A model generated the notes under the pieces. The model was not told the DNA's origin. It was given only the letters and a program-made list of their open reading frames with translations, and did not search any database. Both the position numbers and the translations under genes were made by a program. A stretch of 64,000 bases of DNA, taken from assembly GCA_003117195.1 (NCBI GenBank), contig BDSI01000024.1, forward strand, positions 275,237 to 339,236, read 5' to 3'. This stretch comes from Eudorina sp. 2006-703-Eu-15 (lineage: Eukaryota > Chlorophyta > Chlorophyceae > Chlamydomonadales > Volvocaceae). Within the stretch, counting starts at the first letter, position 1. Each line of letters starts with the position of its first letter. Below are positions 1 through 12,255 of this stretch, one piece after another.

Positions 1-897
1 CAGCGGCATGGTTTGGGGAACTGGGTCACAGGGTTAGGTCCTTAGGTGGGCGGACTCGTGCATCCACCCTCTCTTGTTGTGCGGACCAGCGGAGGACTGT
101 CTGCCGGCTTCATTCTCCTGCCGTACCTGAACCTGGGTCTCGTCGTCACCAGGGCTTCGTTGTTCCGCCACCACATGTACTGCCGACGCAGCTGTCCACC
201 ACGCCGCACCTGGGGAGGTGGTCCTCCACGCGGGCGAGCTGACTGACAGAATGTGGGTCGGGTTGGACAGGGTGGGGGCGGTCGGGTAGGGTAGGGGCGG
301 CTGGGGTGGTGTAGGGGCGGTCGGATAGGGCAGGGCCGGTCGGATAGGATGGGGCCGGTCGGATGGGGTAGGGGCAGTAAGATGGAGTTTAGAAGCGGTC
401 GGGGGAGTGTAGGGGCGGTCAGGGACGGGGCGGGGCGTGGGATGCCCAATGGGTCACCTGGGTGGCGCTGTGAGGCTGGCCTTGCGGGCCTGCGCTGCCG
501 CTAGCTGCGTCCACCCCACCGGGAAGGTGGTTGCCCGGGGTGCCGCCTTGGCGAGCCTTGGTTGTCACGTCGAGCTCATGTGAATGGGCCAACAGGGGAT
601 TGAGGGAGTAGGGAATGGGCGTGTAGGGTGTTGGCAGACATATTCATACTGGGAATAGGGGGGAAGTGGGAACAAGTCGCAGCGGGCTGATGCTGACATG
701 TCTAGCCCTGGGCGACTTTTCGCTGCTGTTGCAGCTGGCTGGCGGCTGTTGACCCTGCCAGTGCATGCCCTGTTGCCGGTGTCGCGTTGCGGTCTGCCCT
801 GGCTCGGTGGGTACCAGACAGCCAGCGTCCTTGCCGTAGCCCCGTCATCCCGTTGACGAACCCCTGTGCCTGCCGTTGCTGTCCCCCCGCCCAACAG
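1..897. other. Upstream sequence with no assignable exon
   Basis: The next exon on the right (from 898) opens in the middle of a CNB fold and needs one more base from an upstream exon, so the gene must continue leftward. I searched for an exon coding the usual start of such a domain (a glycine and glutamine-glycine turn before the YVxLSG strand) and found none with a matching splice phase. Positions 240-450 are a G-rich run of degenerate GGGGCGGTCGG-like units. The missing exons are either beyond the left edge or too divergent to see. Confidence 0.4.
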
Positions 898-3800
898 GTA
901 CGTGATGCTCAGCGGCAGTTGCTCTGTTGTACGGCATTCGCGGAAGGAGGGCTTCCAACCGAAGCCGCCGGAGCCCTTGCTGCCCGGGCAGGTCGGTGGG
1001 GCCGTGGGGACCTGGGCGGGAGGTTCATGAGGCCGGGGGCGGCCGGGGATGTAGATATGTACGGGCAGGGTTGGGCCAGTGAAAGATGACCGTACGGCAC
1101 TGTACGACTGCTGGCTCTCCTAGTGAGGCTGTTGCCTTCACACTGCGCGATCCGATCCCAGGGGTCTAGACTTTAGCGTTGTTTTTGGCGCAGTCTTCAT
1201 CCTGACCACGGCGGAGGTATTAAGTCTTCGTTGTAGCAACATTGCATATCCCACCCGGGCCCGCATTGGGCGCACCGCCTCCTCTTCAGACGCTCTGTGA
1301 GGCGGCGCTGGTAACGTCGGGGCGTCGCTCGGACGTGGCGATAACGGCGGCGGCTGCCGCGGCGGCACCAGCACCACCACCAGCAGCACCACCACCAGCA
1401 TTAACAGCAGCACCACCAGCACCACCAGCAGCAGTAGCAACAGCAGCACCAGCACCAGAAAACGAGGCGGCCGCAGCGGATGGTCTGTCAGGCGCGGACG
1501 GGCAGGCGGACCGCAGCAGCGCCGGCGGCGGCGGGGCCACGCTGGTGGTGATCTCGCGGGCGGCTTGGAACAATATGTGTGCCCGGGCACCTCTCAAGGT
1601 GGGGCGTAGGGGTGTGGGAGCGCCGATGTAAGCGATGATGGAGAGACGCAGGCACGGGCTACAGGGTTCGAGATCGGGTTGCCGGGATATTGGGAGATTA
1701 CGGTAGGGGAGAACGGGGAAATGGATGAGGGTGTGGCGGGCGCCTTCGGACACAGCGGCATGCACGGATTCAGAAGACACCGTAACCGCAGGGAGCGCGG
1801 GTCCTAGCGAAAACCGCGGAGTTTACCCGAAGAAGAGCGGAGGGAGAGGAGGGTTAGAGCGGAGGGAGAGGAGGGTGCTTGACGTGCTGCTGCTTCCAGT
1901 GCGCTTGCGCCCCGCTCCCGCTCCCCTGAGGTGGGCTCCGCCGTCCGGTGGAGGGCCTGCGGACCTGGGCAAGGGCTCACTGGCTGGTTGTACCCCTCAC
2001 CTCCCCGCCTCCCGATCGCAGCCCGACTACGGCGAGGCGCGGCTGGCGATGCTGTGCTGCTGTGCCCGTGCCCTGGCCGCCAGCGACCCATCGGTGCGCA
2101 CCCTGGAGCAAGCGGAGGACCTGGCGGCGGTGCTGCGGCTGCTGCCGGTAGGCCTGCTGCGTGTGTGTGTGTGTGTGTGTGCGGGGTGGGGGGTGGGTAG
2201 GGTGTACGGCTTGTCGCGCCGGGGTGGGGGCGGGTGTTCCAGGGATAATGAGTGGGCAGGGGTGGCTGGGTGTGCAGCAGGTCGGGGGCGGTGAGGGCGG
2301 GCAGGAGTGGATGCGGATGTGCTGCGTGGGCGCTTCTCTCATGGCCGCATGCACTGACACGGGCATCAGCTGATACCCGCGGGGGGTGGGGGTCCTCAGC
2401 CCGACCTGTCTGCCACCGCGGCTGACGATGCCGTACACTCCTGCGCCTAAGCAATCATCCGCCCTACTGTGTTGGTGCGTTGGATGGGGCCACGCCGCGG
2501 GTTCGGTGTCCGCAGCGTCTCTACTCGCTTTCCTCGCTGGCCCCTGTCCCCATCTAACCCCCTTGCCATTCCTGTCTACCAGCTTTGAAGTCCTTGCGCG
2601 ACTCAATCATGGCTCGTTCTGCCGTATTTCCTGGTCTGCCGTTCCCTCCCCGCTTCTTTTGGCCCGCAACCCACACACCCCCTACGCACACATTTCAGTG
2701 TTCTTTTCCACACACACACACACACCTCCCTGCAGGGCCTGTCCCAGATCTCCGCCCCGGTGCTGCGGGCCATATCGGAGGCGGCCTTCCTGCGGCAGCT
2801 GCCCCCGGGCACCATCATGTTCGAGGAGTGCACCCGGGCGGAGTCGGAGTTCGTGGTGCTGTCGGGGCTCGTGGAGGTGCGGCGATCGTATGGCGGTGGG
2901 GTGTGTGGGCATGGAGGCGGTGGGACCTGCACGGGTGCCCCGTGCGGTGCGGTGCGGCCGGTGTCGTGCTCCGTGCGCGAAGGACTCCGAAGGACTCCAT
3001 ATCTCGACGCGTCTCGACGTGAACCCAGATCCGATCAGATTCTTGACTTAGCCCACGCCCAACGGCCCCGCCCCTGAGCCGTGAGAACTATCGCGTTCGA
3101 CCGACCCCATCTGCAGGCGCATACCCGGCCCAAGCGGCAGGGCGCCGCCAACCGCGCGGCGCTGCGGTCAGCGCTGCGGAGCGCCGTGGCGGTGGCCCGG
3201 GCCAAGAGCGCCAAGGGCGGGCCCCGGGGGGGCGGCGGCGGCGGCGGTGGGGATGCGCCCAAGACGATCCGTCAGAAGATTGAGGAGGAGCGGCGAGGTG
3301 AGTCTGGGTGGGGGGTGCGGGTCCGGGCGTGATGACAACGGGGGCATGGATTGCGGACAGACAGGGGCTGTCGGCGCCGCCGCCACAGCCGTCGCCATCC
3401 TATGTTTGCAGCGCTTTGTTTCCATGTACGGCCGTCCCTGCCCGGGGGGAACGCCCCCGCCCCGCTGCAGCCCGTGAGCAGATCAAGCAGTCGCTGGCCC
3501 TGCAGCGGGAGGGGCTCAAGACGCCCAAGGCCAGCAGCAACCGGCCCACGGGCGCCCGGGCGGTGGAGGAGGAGTTCAAGAAGTGGATGCTGGAGTTCTT
3601 GAGCAGGGTGGGTGAGGAGAGGGGCACAGACCGACCCTGGTGTGTAAACACCGGACGACGCAGCGGGGGCTGGGTGAGGGAGGGGGAGAGACAACCTGGC
3701 CAGCCCCGAAACGAAGGCTTCATGCCTGATTGTAGTACGCATAGTACGGCACCGTACCTTTGCCGTAGGTCTGCCAGGCGCCGTCGTCGAAGCACGTGGC

Positions 3801-6800
3801 CAGCAGCACCCACAGCGCGCCTTCTTCTTTTGGACACCCCGGCCAGGCGCGCCCATGCACTTCGCTTTCATGGACTGGAATAGTGCAGTTGCGTCCAATT
3901 GGAAGTTGGTTATTCCATGCTTCGAGTTACACGCCTGGTTTGCTGGCATAATTCAGTAGCTTACTAAACCTTACTAAACCTTGTCTGTTCGTACAGAAAC
4001 GTACGGGGGGCGACAACCAGGCGACGACCGCCGCAGCCACGGCGGCGGCGCCCGGATTGGCCGGCGGCGGCGTGTCGAAGGCCAAGGCTGCCGTACGGGC
4101 GGTGTCCGCCAAGGCCGCGAACGCCTGGCGCCGCGCCGCCGCCAAGGCGATCCACACCGGGGGGGAAGGGGACGAGGGGGCGATGCGGGCCGCCCTGGAG
4201 CGGTCGGATACGACGCTGACGGAGTACGAGAGGCGGAAGCTGGAGGAAGCTGGCGGGGCCAAGGGTAAGGACGGGGGGGCACGTCTCGGGGGGTGAAGCA
4301 CAGCTAGCGCCAGGGGACCTGGAGGGGTGTGTTCGTCGGCAGGCAAGGCAGGGGTGCATTGTTTTGCCGCGGTTGCGTCTGCGTGGTATTCGGGGCGGGC
4401 AAGGCAGGAGTGCATGATGTGCCGCGGACGCGTCTGTGTACAGAAATGCAACCCGCCGGATGTGTCTGTGTGTGAGTGCGTGCCGTGCCGTGCCGTGGCG
4501 TGCTCCCCTGCAGACGTGGGCAACCTGCTCGGTGGCGCCGCCGCCCGGAGGGCCTACCGGCAGGGGCTTTCCGCCAAGGACGGCGGGATGTACGACGACG
4601 ATGACGAGGATCTGCCGGCAGCAGCCGCGGCCAAGGGGGACGGCGGCGGCGGCAGGGCGGGTGGTGGCGTGCGCTGGGGTCCGGTCGAGGAGTCCACGGC
4701 GGCGGCCAAGGGGGACGGCGCCGCGGGCAACGATTGCGACGTGGAGGATGTGGACGAGGAGGACGCCGACCCGTGGGTCAGGTTGACGTACTTGGACCGG
4801 CGCTATCAGATCGTACGCAAGCCGATCAGGTGACAGGGCGGCGGCTGGGGAGTGTAGAGGGGCGCCATCTGTGTGCTTGGAAAGGTAACCCAAACCAAAC
4901 CAAACCAAAGCAGCGAACGACATACATACCATGTAACCCGCATACACTTAGGTTTCCGCTTCCCTTGTGATGGTCCTGGTCGTGGTGGTACTTGTCAAGT
5001 ATCTGCTTGGGACAACGTATTCCTAGGTCTTTTCTGGATGTACAACAGTTTATCAATTGTTATTTTCCACTTCAGCTGGAAAATGCTACTTACTTACCAG
5101 ATGGATGGCGGCAAGCGGCATGGGGGAAACAAGACGCCCGCGCCACCACACAGAGGGGCAGGGCCTGGTGTTTTGGGGGCCCCTGAATGGCAGGGGCCTT
5201 AATGTGACCGCTGCTGGGCCGGTGCTGTGACCGCGCTCGCCCCCGCCTCCGCCTCCTCCTCTTCCGCCTCCTGCGCCTCCTCCTCCTCCGCCTCGCAGGT
5301 ACATCGATGCTGTGGAGAAGGTCATGGGCATCAACAAGCAGGAGAGGTAGGGTCCGGGTGTGGTACCTTCATATGTCGCAGAAAGGGGGGTATTCGGCAG
5401 TAACCATGCACACCCTGTACAGCTAGCTGTCACCGATGACCCTTGCGCCGCGGCAATTTTCTTTTAAAATTTCTTTACACGAAAAAGATAAAACAACTAC
5501 TTGCTTTGATAAAAAAACAATTAAAATGTCGGGTCTATTACTTATGCAGGTAAAAATTGTTGGCGGGGTCCACTATATGGTAGCATCATCATTGATAAGT
5601 TGGTACCTGGGGATGTTTGTTATGGTGGTGCGCATGCGGTGGTGCAGGAAGGGTGCGGCCTCGGGGTGCCGTACCGTGTCGTATCGATAGAGCGGGTTGG
5701 CAGGGGAAGCGAACGGGCGGATGGGCCGCCCTCTTGGCAAGGGAAGCAGAAGGACGGGCCGTTGATACGGCTGCAGGGGCAGGGACCCGGGTGGGCCGGC
5801 GCGCCCCGGCGGGGTGGGGCTCCTTGACTGCCTTGCCGCCTGCGCGGGGTCTTGCTTCCCTGGGAGCGTGTCTGGGTGGGGGCGTGCTTCCAAGCCGAGG
5901 CTCCGCTCTCTCCCTTCTGTCGTGTAGTTTAGGGGCTCGGCGCGGTTGCGGCGCGCTGGTTGGCTTGCCGGCGCTCAAAGAAGAGCCGACTCGTAAACCC
6001 TAGAGGCCCCAAATCCGACAAAGCGGGATGCGTTTTATGTTGAGGTGCGCCGGAGAAACCCAAAGGCGAGAAGTGTCGTTGCCGTCACCGGTCCAGACAC
6101 TGACCGAGGGAGGTGGATTGCGCATGTGTCGTGCTGTTGCGATTGCCCGCTGCCGTACAGCTCGGATGCGGGGAAGGGCTCTTCCAGCGGCGGCCCCGCG
6201 GATCGGTCCGGCGTCGATCCCGACGGAGACGGCGACGGCGACGGCGCCGCCGCCGCGGACGACATCCATCTGCTGCTTCTCAACGCCGCGGACGACGGCG
6301 GCGGCAGCGCCGGCGGCGCAGCCGGGGAGCGCGGCCCGTCCGACGGCGGCGGCGGCGCCGCCGCCTCCGGGTCCTCCGTCCCCGGCGCCGGCCCAAGCGG
6401 CCCCGGTCCCGACGACATCGTCGACGACGCCTGTGACGAGCATTTGGAGCAGCTGTACGGCCCCCGCGGCGTCACCGTCGACGCGGGCCAGGTGGCGGGG
6501 GAGCTGCCTGCGTCCGTCCTGGACAGGTCGAAACGTGGGCCGCAGAAGACTCGGCGGGCGCACTCGGCCATCGCAGGTGCGGACAGGGCTGGTCAGGGTG
6601 GTGTTGGGGCAGAGGATGCAGCGGATGAATCCCGGCAGGTGGGCGGCCTGGGCGGTCTCCAGGGTGGTGTTGGGGCGACGTGCCGACCACATATTCAGGG
6701 GGTGAGGGGGGCTGCTGCTCTGCCGGGCAGGCACACGTTGGGGTGGTTCGGGCGGGTTTCTCGCTCAGCACACACGACGGTGCAGCTGCCGGCAGCTGCA

Positions 6801-9800
6801 CCAGCAAGAGGAATTCGATGGAGCGTTGCCCGAGCTTACTGACTGCTGATTCGCGATAGGCAACGCACGGTAGATCGAGGCTGTGACGATTCGAGTCTGG
6901 GCGCTGCTCATGCACTCAACTGAAGCCTGCAATAGTTCAGCGTCGTCCGTTGTCCGTTGTCCGTTGTAGTTGCCGGCAGGGCTGATTGTGCTTGTATCTT
7001 TTATGCACTGCCACTTTATTTTTCCCTTCACCCCCCTCCCTGGACTCCTGCCGTCCTGCGCCCGCCCCGCCCAGGTCCTGCGGGCGCCGACGTGCTGGTG
7101 GTGGCCCTGGAGGCGCTCCGTCGGGGCCACGAGGCGGTCCGCGATGACCTGGTTTCGGAGCGGCTGGCGGTTCTGACGGCGCTGGAGCCGCTGAGGGGAC
7201 TCAGCGACGAGCACCAGGCGCAGCTGGCGCTGGCGTGCGCGGTGGGGGCGGCGGCGGCGAGGAGGAGGAGGGGGAGGGGCGGGGAAAAAGGGGGAAAAGG
7301 GCGGAAGGGCGAAGGGGGCAGGTGGCAGGTGGTGGAAGGGAGAGGAGGACGTGAAGAGGGGAATCCGGCTGTGGGTAAACGCTGCTTGTGCTCAGCGCGT
7401 CGGAGGCGAGGCGTGTGTGCGAGGTGGGGAGGACTAGCCGCAGGGCGGTGTGGGTATAGAGGAGAAGAGACCGCCCGGTGGTGTGGGTATCTATTTACCT
7501 TGCTTTCGGGTCTGCGGCCTGCTTGGAACCCATTCACGACCACCAACGCCGTCACCTGCTCTGCCCCACTTGCAGGTGCTCAGCGTGGATGCCAACCACG
7601 TGCTTGTACGGCAAGGGCAACCCGTGGATTCGCTTTATGTCGTACTGGTGGGTGGCGGGGGCGGGGGCTGGGGCTCGGGCGTCCGGTGGCTGGAGGGGGG
7701 TCTGCGACGTGCCCTGCACCGCATCAATAGTCCCCGCATGGTGAAACCGGCAAAGCGCCGCGTTCGACTGGGCTGCAATCCGGAACAGCCCGAGGTCCGA
7801 GCTTGCATTGCAGTCAAGGCACGAGCGGGCCGAGCTCGAAGAATGTGGCTTTCTGAAGGTGTTCCACAGCAGCCTCCGGTGTGTTGTGAGATGGACGCAA
7901 GGCGCAGAGTCTTGTTCGTCCACTCTCGCACGCGCGCCTCCTGGCGCTGCATATCGCCGTACTGCGGCAACGATTTGTTTTTGACCCGCAGGAGGGCGAG
8001 GTACGGCTGCTGGACGACCCGGACACGACACCCTCCCTGGCGCCGCCGCCGCCGCAGTCGCAGCCGCCCGGCGGCCCGGTCCCGGGCGCCGTCGCAGGCG
8101 CAAGTGTGGGTGCAGGCGGCGGCGGCGCCGCCGCTGCTGCCGCTGCGGCAGGTGCCGGCGCCGGCGCGGCGGGTCCGGAGCCGCCGCTGGTGCGGTCCCT
8201 GGCAGTCCCTGGCGGCGGCGGCGGCAAGATGCTGTCCCTCAAGATTCGACGTGCCGCAGCGTCCTTGCCTGCTCTGACGCTGCTGGGCCCGGGCGGCTCG
8301 TTCGGGGAGAGCGTCCTGGGCTACCCGGAGGACGTCGCGGCGGGCCCTTCGCGGGCAACTTGGGAGGTACGACAGTACGGCAGTACGGGTGGTGTGCTCG
8401 GCCCTTTCATGCGGCCGATACCTCTCGAAGCATGATCCGGCCGAGCAGGGACCGCCGTTCTCCCGCTGCTGCGCGGATGACCGGACGCCAAAGCGCGCGG
8501 GTTGTGGGGTGCTGAGTGAGGGACGGTTGGAATTGTTAATTGCAAGGCATTGTCGTACCACCAAAATGCAGGTTGCCAAATCGCTGCATCCCCTTCATCT
8601 CCTCGCAGGGCGACGGCGCTGAGGCTGTGCCGCCATCGCAGTTCCTGGCGACGGCGATGGCCTCCCGCCCCACCAAGCTGCTTGTCCTGCCCAGGTACGG
8701 TGCGCGGCAAGGGCACTGGGCGGTCGTACTTGCCGTACTTGGTGTCGTACAGGCAAGGCTTGATTGGACCAAGTACAGTGCCCGTTTCATGGCAGTCGGG
8801 TGAAGCCCGCTCTGGGCCGCTCGCGATGGAACGTACTGCTGCCGTACTGTATGTACGTTGTGTCGTGAATACGTGTGCACCTGCGCCGTACTCGCCGTTA
8901 TCGCGCTCTCGCACAGCCCTTCAACAGTACGCCTGTCGGCCTCCGTTCTCGACGGATCAGGTTGTGCATGACCCGATTCCCTTGTGCATCATCATGGCAA
9001 ATTCTGGTGCATGACTCCCACGATTCCTTGGGAAAACCCGCCCTCCCCAGGCCATTGCTTGTCAAGTACGGCTACCTCCGAACCTCCCTGCCGCCCTTTG
9101 CCGTCCTGCGCCGGGATGCGCTCAACGGCCGGCGGCAGCAGCTGAAAACATCGCTGCAGAACCGGCCAGCGGCTGCGGCCACAGCTGCTGCTGCAGCGGC
9201 GGCGGCGGCGGCGGCGGCTGCGACGACGGCCAACGGGGTCACGGGCAGTGTAGGCGGCGGCTCCTCCAGGAGTCCAGGCAGCGGGCAGCTGCAGCTGCCG
9301 TCGCTGCCGTCTCCAACGGCCCCGCTGCAGATACCGTTCACGGGAGCCTACCAGATTCCGAGACCGCCGCCCGTGAGGCCTTCGGAGGTGCTGGAGCAGC
9401 TCGGGTTTAAGGTGGGTCCTCGGCCCTCGGCGACCGACCCGCGGGCAAGCGACCCCCGGGGCCGGGGCTGGAGCGGGGGGACGGGTCCGCTGGGACTTGC
9501 CTCCTGCGCCGACCCGCGTCGGTCTTGGATATGACGGCGAGGCGACGCTGCGCGACGCGGCCGGGTGACGTGGTAACGTGTCGTACTTGGTACAGGCTTG
9601 GTGCGGCGCATGGGTGGCATGGTCCACATGGGTAACGGCGTAACGGTGTACATCGTTCTTCGTGGCGACGCCGAATGCCAAGACGGCTGACTGTCGGGAC
9701 GCCATTTCCTCCTGGGTTTGGCAGACAGTTGTGGTTTGGCAGCCAGTTGTGGTTTGGCAGCCAGTTGTGGTTTGGAGTGCAGAGTTGATGGGGATGGGGA

Positions 9801-11059
9801 CGAGGATTGTTGGTGACAGTCCATGGCAGCACACGGCCCTGTTTTGTGAGCGCAGCTACCCGCTTCCCGCCCTGCCGGCCAACTCCCAACCAACTCTCGC
9901 CAACACCGGTTCCCCCGCTGCCTCGCAGCCCGCCATGCGGCGAATGTACAACGCGGGCGGGAAGCCCGCAGGCGGCGCGGCAGCGCCGTCGTCATCGTCG
10001 TCGTCATCCACGTCGCAGCCCCATCCAGTACCCAACGGCTCATCGGCCCAACACGACGCTGCCGCCGTTGGCGGCGGCGGTGGCGGACCGGCTTCGGGTT
10101 CGGGACCGGCGCTGCTGCCGCTGCCGCACCCGATCGTCTCCGTCAACTCGCTCGCCGCCGCCGGCGGACCCGACCGGCAACACCGTCGGGATCTCCTAGC
10201 CGTCAGCGCACTGGCGGCGGGCGCTCCGCACAGCCTCAACGTCGCCATAGCGCGCGTGCGTGGAGAAGACCATAGCGCCGGGTCCCAACCGTTATCCACG
10301 CCGCTGCCTTTCGTCGTACACGGCGTCGGGGCGTCGCCGCCGCCGCCACCGCCGCCGTACCGGGCCTCCGCGGACGGGTCCCTGGTGGCGCCGTCGGGGG
10401 CATCGGCCAGCGCCGGGACCGGCGGCGGTGTCGTACTGCCGACGCCGTTCTCGGCCTCCGCCGCCGCGCGGCTCCACAGGCCGCTGAGGCTGTCCGTGTC
10501 GGGTCTCGGTAACCTGTCGGGGGACTGCAACAGCCCGTCACCGGTGCGACGGGCCAGCATGTCGGGCGTGGTGGTGACGAATGGCCTCGTCGGCGGCGGC
10601 AGCGCCGCCTCCGCCAACACCACCATCGGCGTCAGCTGCTCCATGCCGTCGCTGGCGTCGCCGCCGCTGCGGGTCGGCAGCAAGCCCCAGGTGGGGTCGG
10701 CGTCGGCGCCGACGGCGCACCTAGTCAGCGTGCAGCTACCCCGACTCAGCATGCCGGGCGGCAACAACAGCGGATCCGCCACGCCGACCGGCGGCGGCGG
10801 CGGCGCCGCCGCCGCCGCGCGGCCGCTGGCACGGCCGACCGCTTCAGGGGAGCCTTTCCTGGTGCGTCTCGAAGCAGCGGAGTCCAGCCCCCGAAGTTAC
10901 TCGCCGCAGCAGTCGCACGCCGCATCGCAACCCGGTCGGTCGTACAGTACGGGAATTAGCGGCGGCGGCGGCGCCGGCGCCGTGGCGGCGCCGCCGCCTC
11001 TGGCGGCGACGCTGTTGGCGCAGCGCTCTGCAGGACACCCGCCCATGGCGCGCGCGTGA
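898..11059 (+). CDS. Protein with three cyclic-nucleotide-binding (CNB) modules, 5'-partial
   Basis: Exons: 898-991, 1290-1598, 2022-2147, 2736-2876, 3117-3297, 3471-3607, 3997-4264, 4514-4829, 5299-5346, 6161-6576, 7075-7241, 7576-7647, 7992-8366, 8609-8694, 9051-9411, 9929-11059. All junctions are GT-AG and in phase, giving 1408 visible residues. Module 1 (about residues 1-134) has YVMLSG, then [20 protein letters not shown], which matches the phosphate-binding cassette (PBC) with LCE in place of FGE. Module 2 (about 160-225) has PPGTIMFEE and FVVLSGLVE but breaks off into a basic, then acidic linker with no visible PBC. Module 3 (about 680-915) has [23 protein letters not shown] and SRATW, with a low-complexity insert between the strands. 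The C-terminal roughly 400 residues are Ala/Gly/Ser-rich and probably disordered. CNB domains bind cAMP or cGMP in kinases, channels and ciliary proteins. No kinase, channel or exchanger domain is visible, so the output of this protein is unknown. Confidence 0.85.
2159..2182. repeat. (GT)n microsatellite in a CNB-gene intron
   Basis: A short GT run directly follows the donor of the intron that starts at 2148. It is intronic in the model and has no visible function. Confidence 0.85.
9723..9777. repeat. Three tandem 18-bp units in the last CNB-gene intron
   Basis: The unit CAGTTGTGGTTTGGCAGC is repeated three times, the last copy diverging at its end. It lies in the final intron (9412-9928) and can be read as [14 protein letters not shown] peptide only because that frame stays open into the last exon. 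Confidence 0.85.
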
Positions 11060-12191
11060 TTCACGTGGTCGGCTACGTGGTCGGCTACAGCCCAAGGGAT
11101 GGGAGACGCGCAGCAGCTGCAGGCAGCCGCTGCGCGGCTGCGTCGTGTGTGGCTGCGTCGGGCGACACGGCGGCGTTGTGGCTGGCCCAGCGTCGACATC
11201 TCCAAGGACCTGTATTTGTCTGCCAGCTACCACCCAAGCAAAGCAGAAATGGCCGGGCGGCATTGAATGAATGGAACGAGGAGAGCACTTTTGTGTCTTG
11301 ATCTGCTATACCACCCAGGACGCTGACCACGCTTTGTGTGTGTGTACATGTGCACAAGAGAACTCGTAAGCCGCGAGACAGACCAAGTCGACACCGGTGT
11401 GGATGTCCGTGCGTCCGCGTGGCGGTGTGTCGGATTGAAAGGACGTGTCGTGGCCCCAACTTCAGGGCAACCTCGAAGCCGCAGCCGCTTGTGCCGAGGC
11501 GGCCTTGGAAAGCTAGCAGCCCGTCTCATCGCTGCCGAGACCTCTTGTGGGCTGTGTCCCTTCCTGACTTTCCATTTTTATTCACCTGCCCACATCAGCT
11601 GTGGAGTCTGGATGCGGGCTCGTTCTGGCTGGTGCTCGCGTGTGGATGGCCGGTTTACGAATTCCCGTTATCGATCCTGGCTGCCGTACATGTTCCTCAT
11701 CCAAGAATTCGGAGGGCTTGGAGGGTTTGGAGGGCAGGGCTCACCGATGCGGTACGCCTGACAAGAGTCGGTGTGCGATCCGAGAGCTGTCGATGGGGGG
11801 ACAAGGGAGAGACAGACCCGTGCAGCGGAGACCCTCGTCAGTGACCATTCATCGGTAGTGACATATATATATTTTTATTGTGTTGGCAAGGAGGCGTGTC
11901 GGCAAGTAGGCGGGTGAATTCAGGTCATATGCAATGGCGCCAGCGAATGACCCTGTTCGGAGGAAATGCCTTTTTTCGGACCCTGACAGTGCACGGCTGC
12001 TGTCTGCATCGCCGCAGCTGCAGCTGGTGTAGCTGTCCAAGTCGCCGCTGGTGTTGCTGCTGCTGGTGCTGCTGCAGTGCTGGTGCTGCCTCTGATTCCG
12101 CCGCATGTGTTGTTGATGGTGGTGGTGCTGGTGGTGGTGTTGTTGCAGGGTACCCTTGAGCTGAGGGCCGCAGGTTTGCTAGGGTTGGCTG

Positions 12192-12216
12192 TTGCCGCGT
12201 TTGTTGTTGCTGTTGT

Positions 12217-12251
<35 letters not shown>

Positions 12252-12255
12252 ATGC
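12192..12255. repeat. TTG/CTG/ATG triplet microsatellite
   Basis: Consecutive TTG, CTG and GATGAT triplets read as poly-Leu on the plus strand and poly-Gln on the minus strand. The region lies between converging genes and is treated as non-coding. Confidence 0.8.
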
